A DNA stretch of 64,000 bases, from assembly GCA_020638975.1 (NCBI GenBank), contig JACKHN010000004.1, forward strand, positions 186,001 to 250,000. Direction: 5' to 3'. Position numbers and translations under genes: made by a program. The notes under the pieces were generated by a model. That model was not told where the DNA came from. It did no database searches and saw nothing but the letters and a program-made list of their open reading frames with translations. Position 1 is the stretch's first letter; the number at the start of each line of letters is the position of its first letter. Below are positions 17,751 to 26,422 of the stretch, in pieces. Origin of the DNA: Planctomycetaceae bacterium. GTDB lineage: Bacteria > Planctomycetota > Planctomycetia > Pirellulales > Pirellulaceae.

Positions 17751-19337
17751 TCACTTTGAATGGTGGCGCAGCGATCGTCCGGGTAGTGCACCGGTTATAT
17801 CGCTGTCGGAGATGACTGGCGTTCCATTGACAAAGGCAAAACGTACGCCTTCCGAATACTGATGCGGCGAATCGAAGGTCGCTCGGTCAATGAAATCATT
17901 TTCACTCCACACGACCACGTCGGCAAAGTAATCAGCCCGCAGATAGCCGCGATCCGGCAGACCCAGAATGTCCGCTGGCAATCCGCTGGCACTACGAATC
18001 GCCTGTGCAAGCGGCACGGAGCGTTCTCGGATCGCGTAGTGGCCGATTTTTCGAGAGAAGGTTCCGTAACTGCGAGGATGCGGAATTTCTTCGCTCGGAA
18101 TTCGCGATGATCCGTCCGAGGCGGTGGCCACCCACGGACGAGTCATTACGAAGCGAACGTCTTCCTCATTGATGCTGTGGTTGACGACTTGCGCTCCGCC
18201 GTTGCGTTCGATTTGCAGAATCAGGTCGAAGGGATCTAATCGCTCCTCGCCAGCGATCTCCTTCAGCCGCCGACCTGCCCAATCGGGCCTCGGATCGTAG
18301 TTCGCGATTTGAATCCGCTGGCCAGCATCGGTCGTTTCGAGCTTTTTCCTTATCGCTTCCTGAATACGCTGCGAATCCTCGCCCGCCTCCAAGCGAGCCA
18401 ACATCTCTTTGCTTCCTCCGGCGCGAGCCCAAGCCGGAATAAACGTCGCCGATAGCGAGGTACTGGAAGCGGTGTACGGGTATTGGTCCGCAGTAATCAC
18501 TTGTCCGGCAGCTTGCTTTTGCTCGATTACCTCAACAGCCGTACGAACCAGCCCCCAAGAGTCTTTGCCAGACGATTTGAAATGCGAAATGTGAACAGGC
18601 ACTTTGGCGTCACGCCCAATCTCCAAGGCTTCGCCCACGGCGTCGAGCAAGTCGGTTCCTTCGCCACGAATGTGACTGGCATAAACTCCGCCATGTGCCG
18701 CGACAATCTTGGCGATCTCGGTCAGCTCCGCAGTGTCGGCATAGGAACTTGGTACATAGATCAGCCCCGAAGACATTCCCCACACGCCGTCTTGCATCGC
18801 TTGCTCCGCGAGAGCGAGTATTTGAGCCATTTCGTCGTCCGTTGCTCGCCGCTTGTCAGTTCCCATCACCTCGCGTCGTAACGAGCCCTGCGGCAACAAA
18901 TGGGCGACATTCACGCCCGCTCCAAGCTCGTCGATCTTGTCATAATAACTGCCGGCGTCGACAGGTCCGCTGCCGCAATTGCCCGTGACGATCGTCGTAC
19001 AACCCTGCGTCAGGTAATTGACGACCGCTCGCGTCTCTTTGCGCAGCACCGGCCCGTCGCTGTGGTTATGTAAATCAATGAACCCCGGCGACACAATCAG
19101 TCCTGTGCAATCGATGCGGCGTTTGATCTTGCCGATTGCAAAGTCGCCAACCGCGACGATGCGGTCGTTGCGAATGGCGACGTCGCCGGTGGTTGCCGGC
19201 TGACCATCGCCAAGATGTAACGTGCCGCCATGTAACAGAACGTCGGCGTCGATCGGCGTTTGTCCAGTGGCGTACGAAAGAGTACTTGCTGTGAGTGCTA
19301 GAAAGGCGATTGCTCGAGTATTGAAGAACGGCGGCAT
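17751..19337 (-). CDS. Exported D-aminoacylase / N-acyl-D-amino-acid deacylase family amidohydrolase
   Basis: Metal-dependent amidohydrolase that probably releases D-amino acids from N-acyl-D-amino acids. About 528 residues from the ATG at 19337, which gives a clean signal peptide (AIAFLALTASTLSYATG) and does not overlap the neighbour; upstream ATGs at 19364 and 19424 lack one. Motifs: metal ligands HNH in PGFIDLHNHSDGPV (residues 90-92), the lysine region TQGCTTIVTGNCGSG, ASHIRGEG, PVHISHFKSSG and TADQYPYTASSTSL. The C-terminal segment ADYFADVVVW...FDSPHQYSEG is typical of the family. A divergent paralogue fused to a dipeptidase lies at 26423-29179. Confidence 0.9.
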   Translation of the reverse strand: MPPFFNTRAIAFLALTASTLSYATGQTPIDADVLLHGGTLHLGDGQPATTGDVAIRNDRIVAVGDFAIGKIKRRIDCTGLIVSPGFIDLHNHSDGPVLRKETRAVVNYLTQGCTTIVTGNCGSGPVDAGSYYDKIDELGAGVNVAHLLPQGSLRREVMGTDKRRATDDEMAQILALAEQAMQDGVWGMSSGLIYVPSSYADTAELTEIAKIVAAHGGVYASHIRGEGTDLLDAVGEALEIGRDAKVPVHISHFKSSGKDSWGLVRTAVEVIEQKQAAGQVITADQYPYTASSTSLSATFIPAWARAGGSKEMLARLEAGEDSQRIQEAIRKKLETTDAGQRIQIANYDPRPDWAGRRLKEIAGEERLDPFDLILQIERNGGAQVVNHSINEEDVRFVMTRPWVATASDGSSRIPSEEIPHPRSYGTFSRKIGHYAIRERSVPLAQAIRSASGLPADILGLPDRGYLRADYFADVVVWSENDFIDRATFDSPHQYSEGVRFAFVNGTPVISDSDITGALPGRSLRHHSK

Positions 19338-19389
19338 CTTGCGGAACACGAAACAGGTCCTCATATTGTTCGAGACGTTGCGGTGCTGC

Positions 19390-20412
19390 TCACAGCGAGA
19401 CACATGCACCCGTGCTTGCAGCATTGATCCCGCTTTCCAGGATGGCTTGTGTATCGCGGCAGATCAATGGATCGCACATTGGAAGCGACGGTTCCCCGGT
19501 GCGAATGCAATGAACGAAGTGAGCGGTGGCGGTCGCGCGATGGGCGGGCAGTTCCGGAACATCGACGGGAGCGCCATCCGGCTGCTCCACGGTTGCGAGC
19601 AGTAGTCGTCCGCCATCGCGAGGTTCGAGCATGAGCGTGCCCGTCGTGCCGTAGATCATCGTCATGTAGGCGGACAGCTTACCGATCTGAGTCCAAGATC
19701 CTTCCGAAACGGCGATCGCATGCGGGTAGTTCATGACCAGCAAGCCATTGTCTTCGACGGCGATGTCTTGTTTAACAAGCCGCTGCGCCACGGCGCTGAC
19801 TTGATTGGGCATCCCGAGCACCGTGCGAGCCAGCAACGCTCCGTAGCAGCAGTAATCCATGAACGCGCCGCCGCGACCGTTCCGCTTGGGGTCATAAAGC
19901 CACTCGCAAAAATACTCCGAGCAACCCAGTTCACGTGGCCCAGCGTGTGCCGCGCGATAGCGGACTTGCCAAATGTCACCGACCGCGCCTTCAGCGGCTA
20001 GCTTCAACGCCTGCTGCATTTGCGGCCACCAGGCGAAAGGCCAGTTGACCAGCAGACGCACGTTCGCGGCTTGTGCGTCGGCGAGCATGCGGTCGGCACC
20101 CGCCAGATCCGCTGCCATCGGTTTCTCGACCAGCACATGCAAGCGCCGCGACGTTGCCATCTCGGTCAGTTCGGGAGCGGCAGCGTTATCCGAGAACATA
20201 TAGACCGCGTCGAGTTGCTCGCTATCCAACATCGTCCCCGGATTACTGTAAGGTCGGCAATGGAATTCGGCTTCGGCCCGACCGAGCAGAGCTTGATGTG
20301 GATCAGCGACGGCAATCAGGCGCGTGTCTGGATTGGAACGAACGTGTGGCAGATGCTCCCAAACGTGATCGTGAGTCAAGCCGAGGACGCCAATTCGGAG
20401 AGGACTATTCAT
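19390..20412 (-). CDS. Gfo/Idh/MocA family oxidoreductase
   Basis: Putative NAD(P)-dependent oxidoreductase of 340 residues. The Rossmann N-terminus is RIGVLGLTHDHVWEHLPHV followed by LIAVADPHQ; the family signature VLVEKPMAADLAGADRML is present. The C-terminal domain has GGAFMDYCCYGALLARTVLG and YGTTGTLMLEPRDGG. It lacks the perfect GxGxxG (here GVLGLTHDH), as some planctomycete members do. The substrate is unknown, probably a sugar or polyol derivative. Downstream of the PHP/MFS pair and upstream of the D-aminoacylase on the same strand; the 50-70-base gaps make an operon possible. Confidence 0.88.
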   Translation of the reverse strand: MNSPLRIGVLGLTHDHVWEHLPHVRSNPDTRLIAVADPHQALLGRAEAEFHCRPYSNPGTMLDSEQLDAVYMFSDNAAAPELTEMATSRRLHVLVEKPMAADLAGADRMLADAQAANVRLLVNWPFAWWPQMQQALKLAAEGAVGDIWQVRYRAAHAGPRELGCSEYFCEWLYDPKRNGRGGAFMDYCCYGALLARTVLGMPNQVSAVAQRLVKQDIAVEDNGLLVMNYPHAIAVSEGSWTQIGKLSAYMTMIYGTTGTLMLEPRDGGRLLLATVEQPDGAPVDVPELPAHRATATAHFVHCIRTGEPSLPMCDPLICRDTQAILESGINAASTGACVSL

Positions 20413-20482
20413 ACTTCACCTCATTGTGCTAATGCTCTTGTGCCATTCTTACCCGCGCGGAGTATAAACGAGAGTCTGCGAA

Positions 20483-21979
20483 TCATCGATCGACCCAAAT
20501 GGGACTCAACCAAGCACACTGTCCGTTGGTCTGGAAAACACGCAGTCGATAGCGATCACACTCGGATTCAGGTTCATCGTCCAACTCGGCAGTCAGTCCG
20601 CACTCCGCCGCCGCAACCAAGGGACCGACGCGAATCGCCTCGGATAGCCAACCCCGCTGATAAGTCGAGTGACCACGACCGAGCAGTTGTTCTAGCGGAT
20701 AAACCAGCTTCGTACCGTTGACTTCAATCTGCAGTTCCGAGTTCAACGCTGCATCGATCCCCAGCGAGATTGCTTGTGTCGTCGAGTGACGCGTGGAGCG
20801 GTTGCCGGTGGTCGTAGAACGCCAGGCGAGCGATCGCGTGGTTCGCTCGAGGATCTCATGCGGCAGGTCTTCGGCGTCCGACGAATCGGTATGTCCGCCG
20901 ACGCCCTGCGGCGCTACGATTGCCTGTCCGGAGAAACAAGTTTCGACGTCCGTGATCGTGCCATCGGATAACTTCAATCGGGCATTCCAACTAACTGGCT
21001 TGTCTCGTTGTCCCCAACCCCAAGTGATGCGCAGGCGATAGCGTGCGTCACTATCAGCGACCGGGCCAGTAAAGAATCGGCGAGTGACTCGATCGTTCTT
21101 CAACAACTCGACGCGGTCCAGCTTGTCGGAACCGCGCACCGCGATCTTCAAACGTCGCGTTGTCCCGGACTGAATCGTCGATCCAATCCAAGCATCATCC
21201 ACCGTCAGTCTGGCGTCGATTTTGTCGCCCGTGACCGCATACACGCGCCGATCCAGAAACGCTTGCCAAATTGCGTCGCGGGTGAGCGACTCGGCAAAGA
21301 CGCCAATACGACCATCGCCGTGACTGCCGGGGTAGCCGCCATGGTGATCGGTCGAAGCAATCACTCCGAATCGATGCCCCATCACCCAACCCGCCTCTGC
21401 CGTACTTTGCCAATCACGTGGGCCCATGTCGTGCAGCATCGGGTAGGGAGCGTCTTCGCTCTCTGAGCAACCATGCAATGAAAAGATCTCGGCAAACGGC
21501 GACTGGCTGTCTTCGAAATGCTTCCAGTCGATGCCACGATACCCCGCCGCGTAGCCGATGTGGTGAGGAATCATGATGGCGTTGGCGTCACGGACAAGTT
21601 CCCGTAACGCTGGCAGATCCACCACATTGCGAAGCTCTAACTTCGGTCCTCTTGCGTACACGTTATGGTCGCCGTATTTGAGCGAATGCCATTCGTAGCT
21701 AGGAAATGCGATGAACTCGCCATCGCGACTTGCGACCGCTTGCTTCTCGATCAACCGATCCCAATTCCCGGCCAGCCGCGCGAAACCTTCGTTGTGATAA
21801 TCGATAATCTCGCCGTAACGTTCCCGATCGGTCGGCATATCCGGCCAGAAGGCGTGTCCGGTGATCGAGCAGAAGTCGAGTTGAGCCTTGGCTCGCAGCA
21901 AAGCTTGTTCGACCGTGCCTTCGCCGTAGCTGATCGAACAGTGACTATGCAAGTCGCCCCAATACAGTTGATAGCTCAT
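20483..21979 (-). CDS. PHP-domain / DUF3604-like protein
   Basis: A predicted metal-dependent phosphoesterase-like protein of about 498 residues. The N-terminus YWGDLHSHCSISYGEGTVEQ is a classic PHP HxH metal motif. Later come FPSYEWHSLKYGDHNVY, IPHHIGYAAG and the C-terminal metal site ASTDHHGGYPGSHGDGRIGV, as in DUF3604 proteins. A beta-rich C-terminal half (about 300-498) carries no recognised domain. There is no signal peptide. The ATG at 21979 is chosen because it overlaps the stop of the MFS gene (ATGA), which implies coupled translation. Substrate unknown; the neighbouring transporter suggests it acts on an imported compound. Confidence 0.85.
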   Translation of the reverse strand: MSYQLYWGDLHSHCSISYGEGTVEQALLRAKAQLDFCSITGHAFWPDMPTDRERYGEIIDYHNEGFARLAGNWDRLIEKQAVASRDGEFIAFPSYEWHSLKYGDHNVYARGPKLELRNVVDLPALRELVRDANAIMIPHHIGYAAGYRGIDWKHFEDSQSPFAEIFSLHGCSESEDAPYPMLHDMGPRDWQSTAEAGWVMGHRFGVIASTDHHGGYPGSHGDGRIGVFAESLTRDAIWQAFLDRRVYAVTGDKIDARLTVDDAWIGSTIQSGTTRRLKIAVRGSDKLDRVELLKNDRVTRRFFTGPVADSDARYRLRITWGWGQRDKPVSWNARLKLSDGTITDVETCFSGQAIVAPQGVGGHTDSSDAEDLPHEILERTTRSLAWRSTTTGNRSTRHSTTQAISLGIDAALNSELQIEVNGTKLVYPLEQLLGRGHSTYQRGWLSEAIRVGPLVAAAECGLTAELDDEPESECDRYRLRVFQTNGQCAWLSPIWVDR

Positions 21980-23283
21980 GCCACCACCGACTCCTCCGTA
22001 GGGGTCCTGCCGGGGAAGAACAATGCGAACAGTACCACACACACCGACGAGAACGCGGCGCAGCTAAGCCAGATACTCGTCCAATCGCGTGTCAGCGAGT
22101 CACCAGTTCCGGTCGAAAACAAGCGACCGACCTCGCCACTGACAAACCCACCCACGAACAAACCAACCGCCACCACAAACGTGCCGTACAAAGTCTGCAT
22201 GCTGCCTCGCAAGTCAGACGGTGCGGCTTTGTCGACATACATATAGCCTGCAGCCAGAAAGCAACCAAAGCAAAAGCCGTGTAAGGCCTGGCCGATAATG
22301 GCAATCGCCAGCTTGCCAGAGAAAGCGGGATCGAGACTGAACACGGCGGCAAACATCAAACACCGCACCGCATAGGCGATCGTGCCGGCCACCATCGTCC
22401 ACTTGAATCCAAACCGACGGATCGCGAAGCCGAGTCCGGCCATTACGAAGATCTCGCAGAACTGGCCAATGGAACTGAGGCTTTGTTCGTACGCTCCCTC
22501 AATGCCTCCGCTGTCGAGAATGGCCCGCAAGAATGGACTGTTCCAAAACCAGAAGAACTTGTGAGCAATCGCAATGAAGAAGCTGATCACAACGAGAGCG
22601 AGAAAGTGCTTGGTGAGTAGTTGCTGAACGGCGGCACCGGGGGCGTACTTGCGTGTTTCGTTTGGTTCCGGTGGTGTCTTGGGCAACGTCATACAATACA
22701 CCGCCATCACGACACCGACGATGCCGGAAAACGCGAACACGATTCCGCGAGCACGGTTCAACGTTTCACCTTCTAATCCCCACAGCCACCAGAACTCGAC
22801 AAGATAAGCCGGAACCATGAACCCGATCGTTCCGAACAGGCGTACCCAAGGAAATTCCAACTCACGATTTCGCAAGTGCCGGAAGGCCAACGCATTGGTG
22901 AGCATCATGGTCGGGACATAGAGGACCGAGTAGAGCGTGCCCAAAATAATGACCGGCCAGAACGCGGTTTGTGTGTACAACGCCAGCATTAGCACACCAC
23001 CCAACAAATGAAAGACCGCCAACACTCGCTCGGTTGCGAAGTAGCGATCGACCATCTGGCCAACGAAAAAGGGAGCGATCAATGGCCCGACGGATAACAT
23101 CGCCGAGAAGGCTCCGGCTTGCGATTCCGTGAAGTGCAGTGTCTTCAAGACGTAGACCGTGACGACCGGCTGATAGGCGCCTTGCACGAAGTATTGCAAG
23201 AACATCATGAACGACAGCCGGCTCATCATACTGAGCGACGAGCGCGTTTGCAGTTCGCGTGCCTTGGCGTTACCTTCTGTCAT
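21976..23283 (-). CDS. MFS transporter, nucleoside:H+ symporter-like
   Basis: Inner-membrane transporter of 435 residues with about twelve hydrophobic segments. The N-terminal region (SRLSFMMFLQYFVQGAYQPV, VGPLIAPFFVGQMVDRYFAT, FRHLRNRELEFPWVRLFGTI) resembles the NupG/XapB nucleoside-permease branch seen in planctomycetes next to sugar oxidoreductases. Its last four bases overlap the start of the PHP gene. The real substrate cannot be read from sequence; nucleoside or sugar transport is a family-level guess. A Gfo/Idh/MocA gene diverges 56 bases away. Confidence 0.86.
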   Translation of the reverse strand: MTEGNAKARELQTRSSLSMMSRLSFMMFLQYFVQGAYQPVVTVYVLKTLHFTESQAGAFSAMLSVGPLIAPFFVGQMVDRYFATERVLAVFHLLGGVLMLALYTQTAFWPVIILGTLYSVLYVPTMMLTNALAFRHLRNRELEFPWVRLFGTIGFMVPAYLVEFWWLWGLEGETLNRARGIVFAFSGIVGVVMAVYCMTLPKTPPEPNETRKYAPGAAVQQLLTKHFLALVVISFFIAIAHKFFWFWNSPFLRAILDSGGIEGAYEQSLSSIGQFCEIFVMAGLGFAIRRFGFKWTMVAGTIAYAVRCLMFAAVFSLDPAFSGKLAIAIIGQALHGFCFGCFLAAGYMYVDKAAPSDLRGSMQTLYGTFVVAVGLFVGGFVSGEVGRLFSTGTGDSLTRDWTSIWLSCAAFSSVCVVLFALFFPGRTPTEESVVA

Positions 23284-23339
23284 GCCAAGGTTCTAGCAAA
23301 GACGAGTTGCGAATACTACTAACCTATGCGTGAGTCGAA

Positions 23340-24596
23340 ATGATAAGGATCGGAATCGTCGGTTGCGGGCGGATTCTGGCTGCCCACTTGCGAGGCTATC
23401 AACTGCTGCGCGAAGCTGGCGTCGATAACTTCCGAATCACCGCGTTATGTGCGCGGCGGGAAGATGACGCACGAAGTTACGTCAAGCGAGGCGACGGGCC
23501 CGCACAGCGGGCGCCCGTTAGCGCGAGCCCTGGCGATCCACTAGCGGTCGGCGATATCTACTTGTCGGATTTTCAAGACGATGTCGACGTCAAAGTGTTC
23601 ACGGACTTTCGCGAGATGATTGCGGCGGGACCAATCGACGCGGTGAATGACTTTACGACCCACGCTCTACACCATCAAGTCGCCGACGCGGCACTCGGCA
23701 ATGGCAAGCATCTGTTAACACAAAAGCCACTCGCCGTTTCGGTTGCAGCCGGACGACAGATGTGCGACCACGCGGAAGCTCGCGATTTAACGCTGGCCGT
23801 GTTCGAGAATGCCAGGAACCGGCCGGACACACGACAACTCGGCTGGCTCTTCCGATCCGATCACTTCGGTGATTTGAAGATGATCTTGTTGGCGAACATC
23901 GGCAACTGGTGGGCTCCCGATCGCATCGTGGCCGAAACGCCGTGGCGGCATCAACGGGTCGAAGGCGGCGGAATTACGCTCGACATCGGCGTGCATCTAT
24001 TCAATCACTTTCGCTACGTGGCGGGCGAGATCGTGGCCGTCACAGGGAACGCGAGAATCCTTGAACCACAACGTTACACGCGCGACACCGATGGCAAGGT
24101 CATAAGTACCGTGGATTGCGACGCCGATGATACGATGTTTGCCTCGTTCGAAACGGAACGCGGAGTCATCGGCGACATCGCGGCGAGTTGGAGCGGACGA
24201 GGGCAGCCGTTGCTCACAGGAACCGGTCGCGGCATCGTGTACTACGGCACGCAGGGAAGTGTTGTCGGTAACCAGTTGACGCGCGAAGACGGTACGCGTG
24301 AGGATCTCGACAAGTTCTGCTTCACACACTGTGAAACCGAGACAATGGTGTCTCACTTTCCGTACGGTCTAACCGACGCATTCGCTCTGAATCAACTCGA
24401 TTGGCTACAAGCGATTCACGACAAACGCGAACCGGAAACAAGTGGCCGCGAGGGCCTGCGAGACCTGGCCGCTTCGTTCGCGGTACTAGAGTCGAGCCTC
24501 GCCAAACGAACGGTCGAAGTCGACGAAGTGTTAAGCGGCGAGCTGCGCGAGTATCAACGTCCGATCGACGAACGGTTTGGGCTAGTTGGGCTGTAG
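23340..24596 (+). CDS. Gfo/Idh/MocA family oxidoreductase
   Basis: A 418-residue oxidoreductase with a standard Rossmann start, MIRIGIVGCGRILAAHLRGY, and the signature LLTQKPLAVSVAAGRQM. An acidic/proline loop at residues 50-70 (KRGDGPAQRAPVSASPGDPL) is, as far as I recall, usual in its planctomycete relatives. The C-terminal domain has GGGITLDIGVHLFNHFRYVAG and a glycine-rich strand near GTGRGIVYYGTQGSVVG. It diverges from the MFS/PHP pair, so a shared bidirectional promoter in 23284-23339 is possible. It overlaps the convergent small gene downstream by 15 bases. Substrate unknown. Confidence 0.9.
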   Translation: MIRIGIVGCGRILAAHLRGYQLLREAGVDNFRITALCARREDDARSYVKRGDGPAQRAPVSASPGDPLAVGDIYLSDFQDDVDVKVFTDFREMIAAGPIDAVNDFTTHALHHQVADAALGNGKHLLTQKPLAVSVAAGRQMCDHAEARDLTLAVFENARNRPDTRQLGWLFRSDHFGDLKMILLANIGNWWAPDRIVAETPWRHQRVEGGGITLDIGVHLFNHFRYVAGEIVAVTGNARILEPQRYTRDTDGKVISTVDCDADDTMFASFETERGVIGDIAASWSGRGQPLLTGTGRGIVYYGTQGSVVGNQLTREDGTREDLDKFCFTHCETETMVSHFPYGLTDAFALNQLDWLQAIHDKREPETSGREGLRDLAASFAVLESSLAKRTVEVDEVLSGELREYQRPIDERFGLVGL

Positions 24597-24794
24597 AATC
24601 TCGACACTGTTGACGTGAATCAGGCCGCAGGTCGTTGTTCGATCTGCCTCGGGATCGCCAATGATGATTCGCGACTTAAGGAGCAGGGCGTTCTCGGGAT
24701 GTCGCACCTGATACCGCTCGCCGTTTGAAAGCCGAATTTCAAAGGGATCAAACGGTCGCTTTGACAGATACTCTTCCATCGCTTCGTAACTCAT
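24582..24794 (-). CDS. Small conserved hypothetical protein (70 aa)
   Basis: A short soluble protein with the blocks EEYLSKRPFDPFEIRLSNGE, YQVRHPENALLLKSR and CGLIHVNSVEILQP. Small proteins of this pattern (a one-domain beta fold with PFRI..NGE..V.HPE) recur in planctomycete genomes; no function is known to me. The inner ATG at 24794 (MSYEAMEEYL) fits relatives better than the ATG at 24812. Its 3' end overlaps the convergent oxidoreductase gene. Confidence 0.7.
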   Translation of the reverse strand: MSYEAMEEYLSKRPFDPFEIRLSNGERYQVRHPENALLLKSRIIIGDPEADRTTTCGLIHVNSVEILQPN

Positions 24795-24900
24795 CGTCAA
24801 CCTGCCTCGCACGCGTTGACTTGTAGACGCCTCCGCCTTCGATCTGTCGACATAGGCATTGTACCAACTGAAAATCCAAGCGTCTATTCACTACGTCAAA

Positions 24901-25002
24901 GGGTAGTGGTACAGTTTGCGAGTCCTGAAAGTAGGACGGCCACTCTTGGCCGTCTTTTGTCGGGCAGGAGTGCCCGACTTACGGCACAATGTACCACTAC
25001 CC
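24901..25002. repeat. Nested palindromic intergenic repeat
   Basis: An outer inverted pair, GGGTAGTGGTACA (24901-24913) and TGTACCACTACCC (24990-25002), encloses two self-complementary hairpins: GGACGGCCACTCTTGGCCGTC-like at 24934-24954 and GTCGGGCAGGAGTGCCCGAC at 24959-24978. It resembles the multi-hairpin repeats common in planctomycetes and sits downstream of the GDSL-DUF1080 gene, where it could also end transcription. Confidence 0.8.
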
Positions 25003-25028
25003 GTCTACGCGCACCCACTTCCACACTC

Positions 25029-26342
25029 TCAACGTGAGGTCTCCTTAATACGAATGCGCCGGTACTCCATCTGGCCTCGATCACCTTCGAGTCCGATCGG
25101 ACCGCTGGCTGGAACCTTCATGTCGTCCGTTAACAATTCGCCGTTGCAAGTGGCATGGGCGACTTCGCCGGTGACGGTCACGACCAATTCGTTCCAGTCT
25201 TGCGGGCGGTAGTTCTTGAGTTCGGTGTAGGGCCCGGCGAGCAGGAAGTCGCGACATTGCAGTTGTGGCTGTCGAATGAAGACGCCGCTGTCGGCATTCG
25301 GCGTCGCGCGAAACTCGAGCTTCAATACAAAGTCACTGCCAAATTCGGCGGTCGTCCACAGTTGTTGAATGCGGCGACCTTCGGCGGGTGTCGTGACGAC
25401 GAGTCGATCATTGATTGCGACATATCGATTGTCGCTGCTGCGGACTTTGCCGTCGAAAGATTCGGCTTCTTTGATTTCGACGAATACCGGCGCATTGGGA
25501 TTAGGATTCTTGGCGGGCTTTCGTGGAGGCGTTGGGCGGAATCCCCAACCGGTCAGATCTTTGCCGTTGAAAAGGCTGACATATCCTGCCTCGAGTTCAA
25601 AGTTGTCTGGTTCGGTCTCTAAGTGTCCGAGCGTTGCGAAGATCGGTCGCAACGCGGAAGCCCACTTGGCATAGCCGTCTGCGTTCAGGTGCAACAGATC
25701 GGGGAAATATTGCGGCAGGGCGTCGCCTTCGGCAGTGGCGAACAGCGTCCATGTATCCACGACCGTGATTTGCGAATCACCTTTGACGGCGGCTGAGTAA
25801 AGTTCGTTAAGGCGTTTAATCTTGTCAGCGGGACGCTTCTTCTCGGCAGAGCTCGGGAAGACTTGGCAAACAACGATGGGCATGTCGCTGTTGTGTGACT
25901 TAAGGGCTTGGATGACCTTCGCAAAGTTGCGCGAGATCAGCTCGGGCTCCAACCCAATCTCAAGATCATTGGTTCCCATGAGCAGAACGACGGCCTTTGG
26001 ATTGAGCGAAAGGACGTCTTGCTGAAGGCGAATTAACATGCCGCGAGTCGTGTCGCCGCCAATCCCTCGATTCGCCAACTTCATGCCGGCAAACTGACCT
26101 CGAAATTCCGGCCCCCAACCTTGTGTGATCGAGTCGCCAAGGAATACGACAGCATTCTGATCCTGTGCGACTTGCTGCGACCACTGACTGCGTAAACGAG
26201 CCCAATTCTTGACATACCCGTCATAGCGACGCAATTCACCTTCGCCAGGAAGCCCTTCTTCGGAAGCTGGCAAGGTGAAAGCATCTTGACCGCTAGTGAT
26301 TGTGGGCAGGAGCAGCGCGATGAGGAGTAGCAGTTGTTTCAT
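25029..26342 (-). CDS. Exported SGNH/GDSL hydrolase fused to DUF1080 domain
   Basis: A two-domain secreted enzyme of 437 residues with signal peptide KQLLLLIALLLPTITSG. Residues about 60-240 form an SGNH esterase: VVFLGDSITQGWG (Ser block), NRGIGGDTTRGM (Gly block), LLMGTNDLEIG (Asn block) and DLLHLNADGYAKWA (Asp-His pair). All four catalytic blocks are present. Residues about 255-435 are a DUF1080 (3-keto-disaccharide hydrolase-like) domain: YVSLFNGKDLTGWGF, FVLKLEFRATPNADSGVFIR, DWNELVVTVTG and GPIGLEGDRGQMEYRRIRI. It probably deacylates and binds or cleaves a polysaccharide-derived substrate outside the cytoplasm (inference). Confidence 0.93.
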   Translation of the reverse strand: MKQLLLLIALLLPTITSGQDAFTLPASEEGLPGEGELRRYDGYVKNWARLRSQWSQQVAQDQNAVVFLGDSITQGWGPEFRGQFAGMKLANRGIGGDTTRGMLIRLQQDVLSLNPKAVVLLMGTNDLEIGLEPELISRNFAKVIQALKSHNSDMPIVVCQVFPSSAEKKRPADKIKRLNELYSAAVKGDSQITVVDTWTLFATAEGDALPQYFPDLLHLNADGYAKWASALRPIFATLGHLETEPDNFELEAGYVSLFNGKDLTGWGFRPTPPRKPAKNPNPNAPVFVEIKEAESFDGKVRSSDNRYVAINDRLVVTTPAEGRRIQQLWTTAEFGSDFVLKLEFRATPNADSGVFIRQPQLQCRDFLLAGPYTELKNYRPQDWNELVVTVTGEVAHATCNGELLTDDMKVPASGPIGLEGDRGQMEYRRIRIKETSR

Positions 26343-26422
26343 GGTTCTCTATCTCGTTGGAATTCAGTGTTGAAGGTAGTGGTCGGACACTTCGTGGTCG
26401 GACTCTGGGCTGACGCTCGCTG

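Noticed and set aside
23495..23519. GC-rich palindrome in the Gfo/Idh/MocA gene as another inserted repeat
   Set aside because: The encoded loop (KRGDGPAQRAPVSASPGDPL) resembles a loop I recall in family relatives, so it is more likely normal coding sequence.
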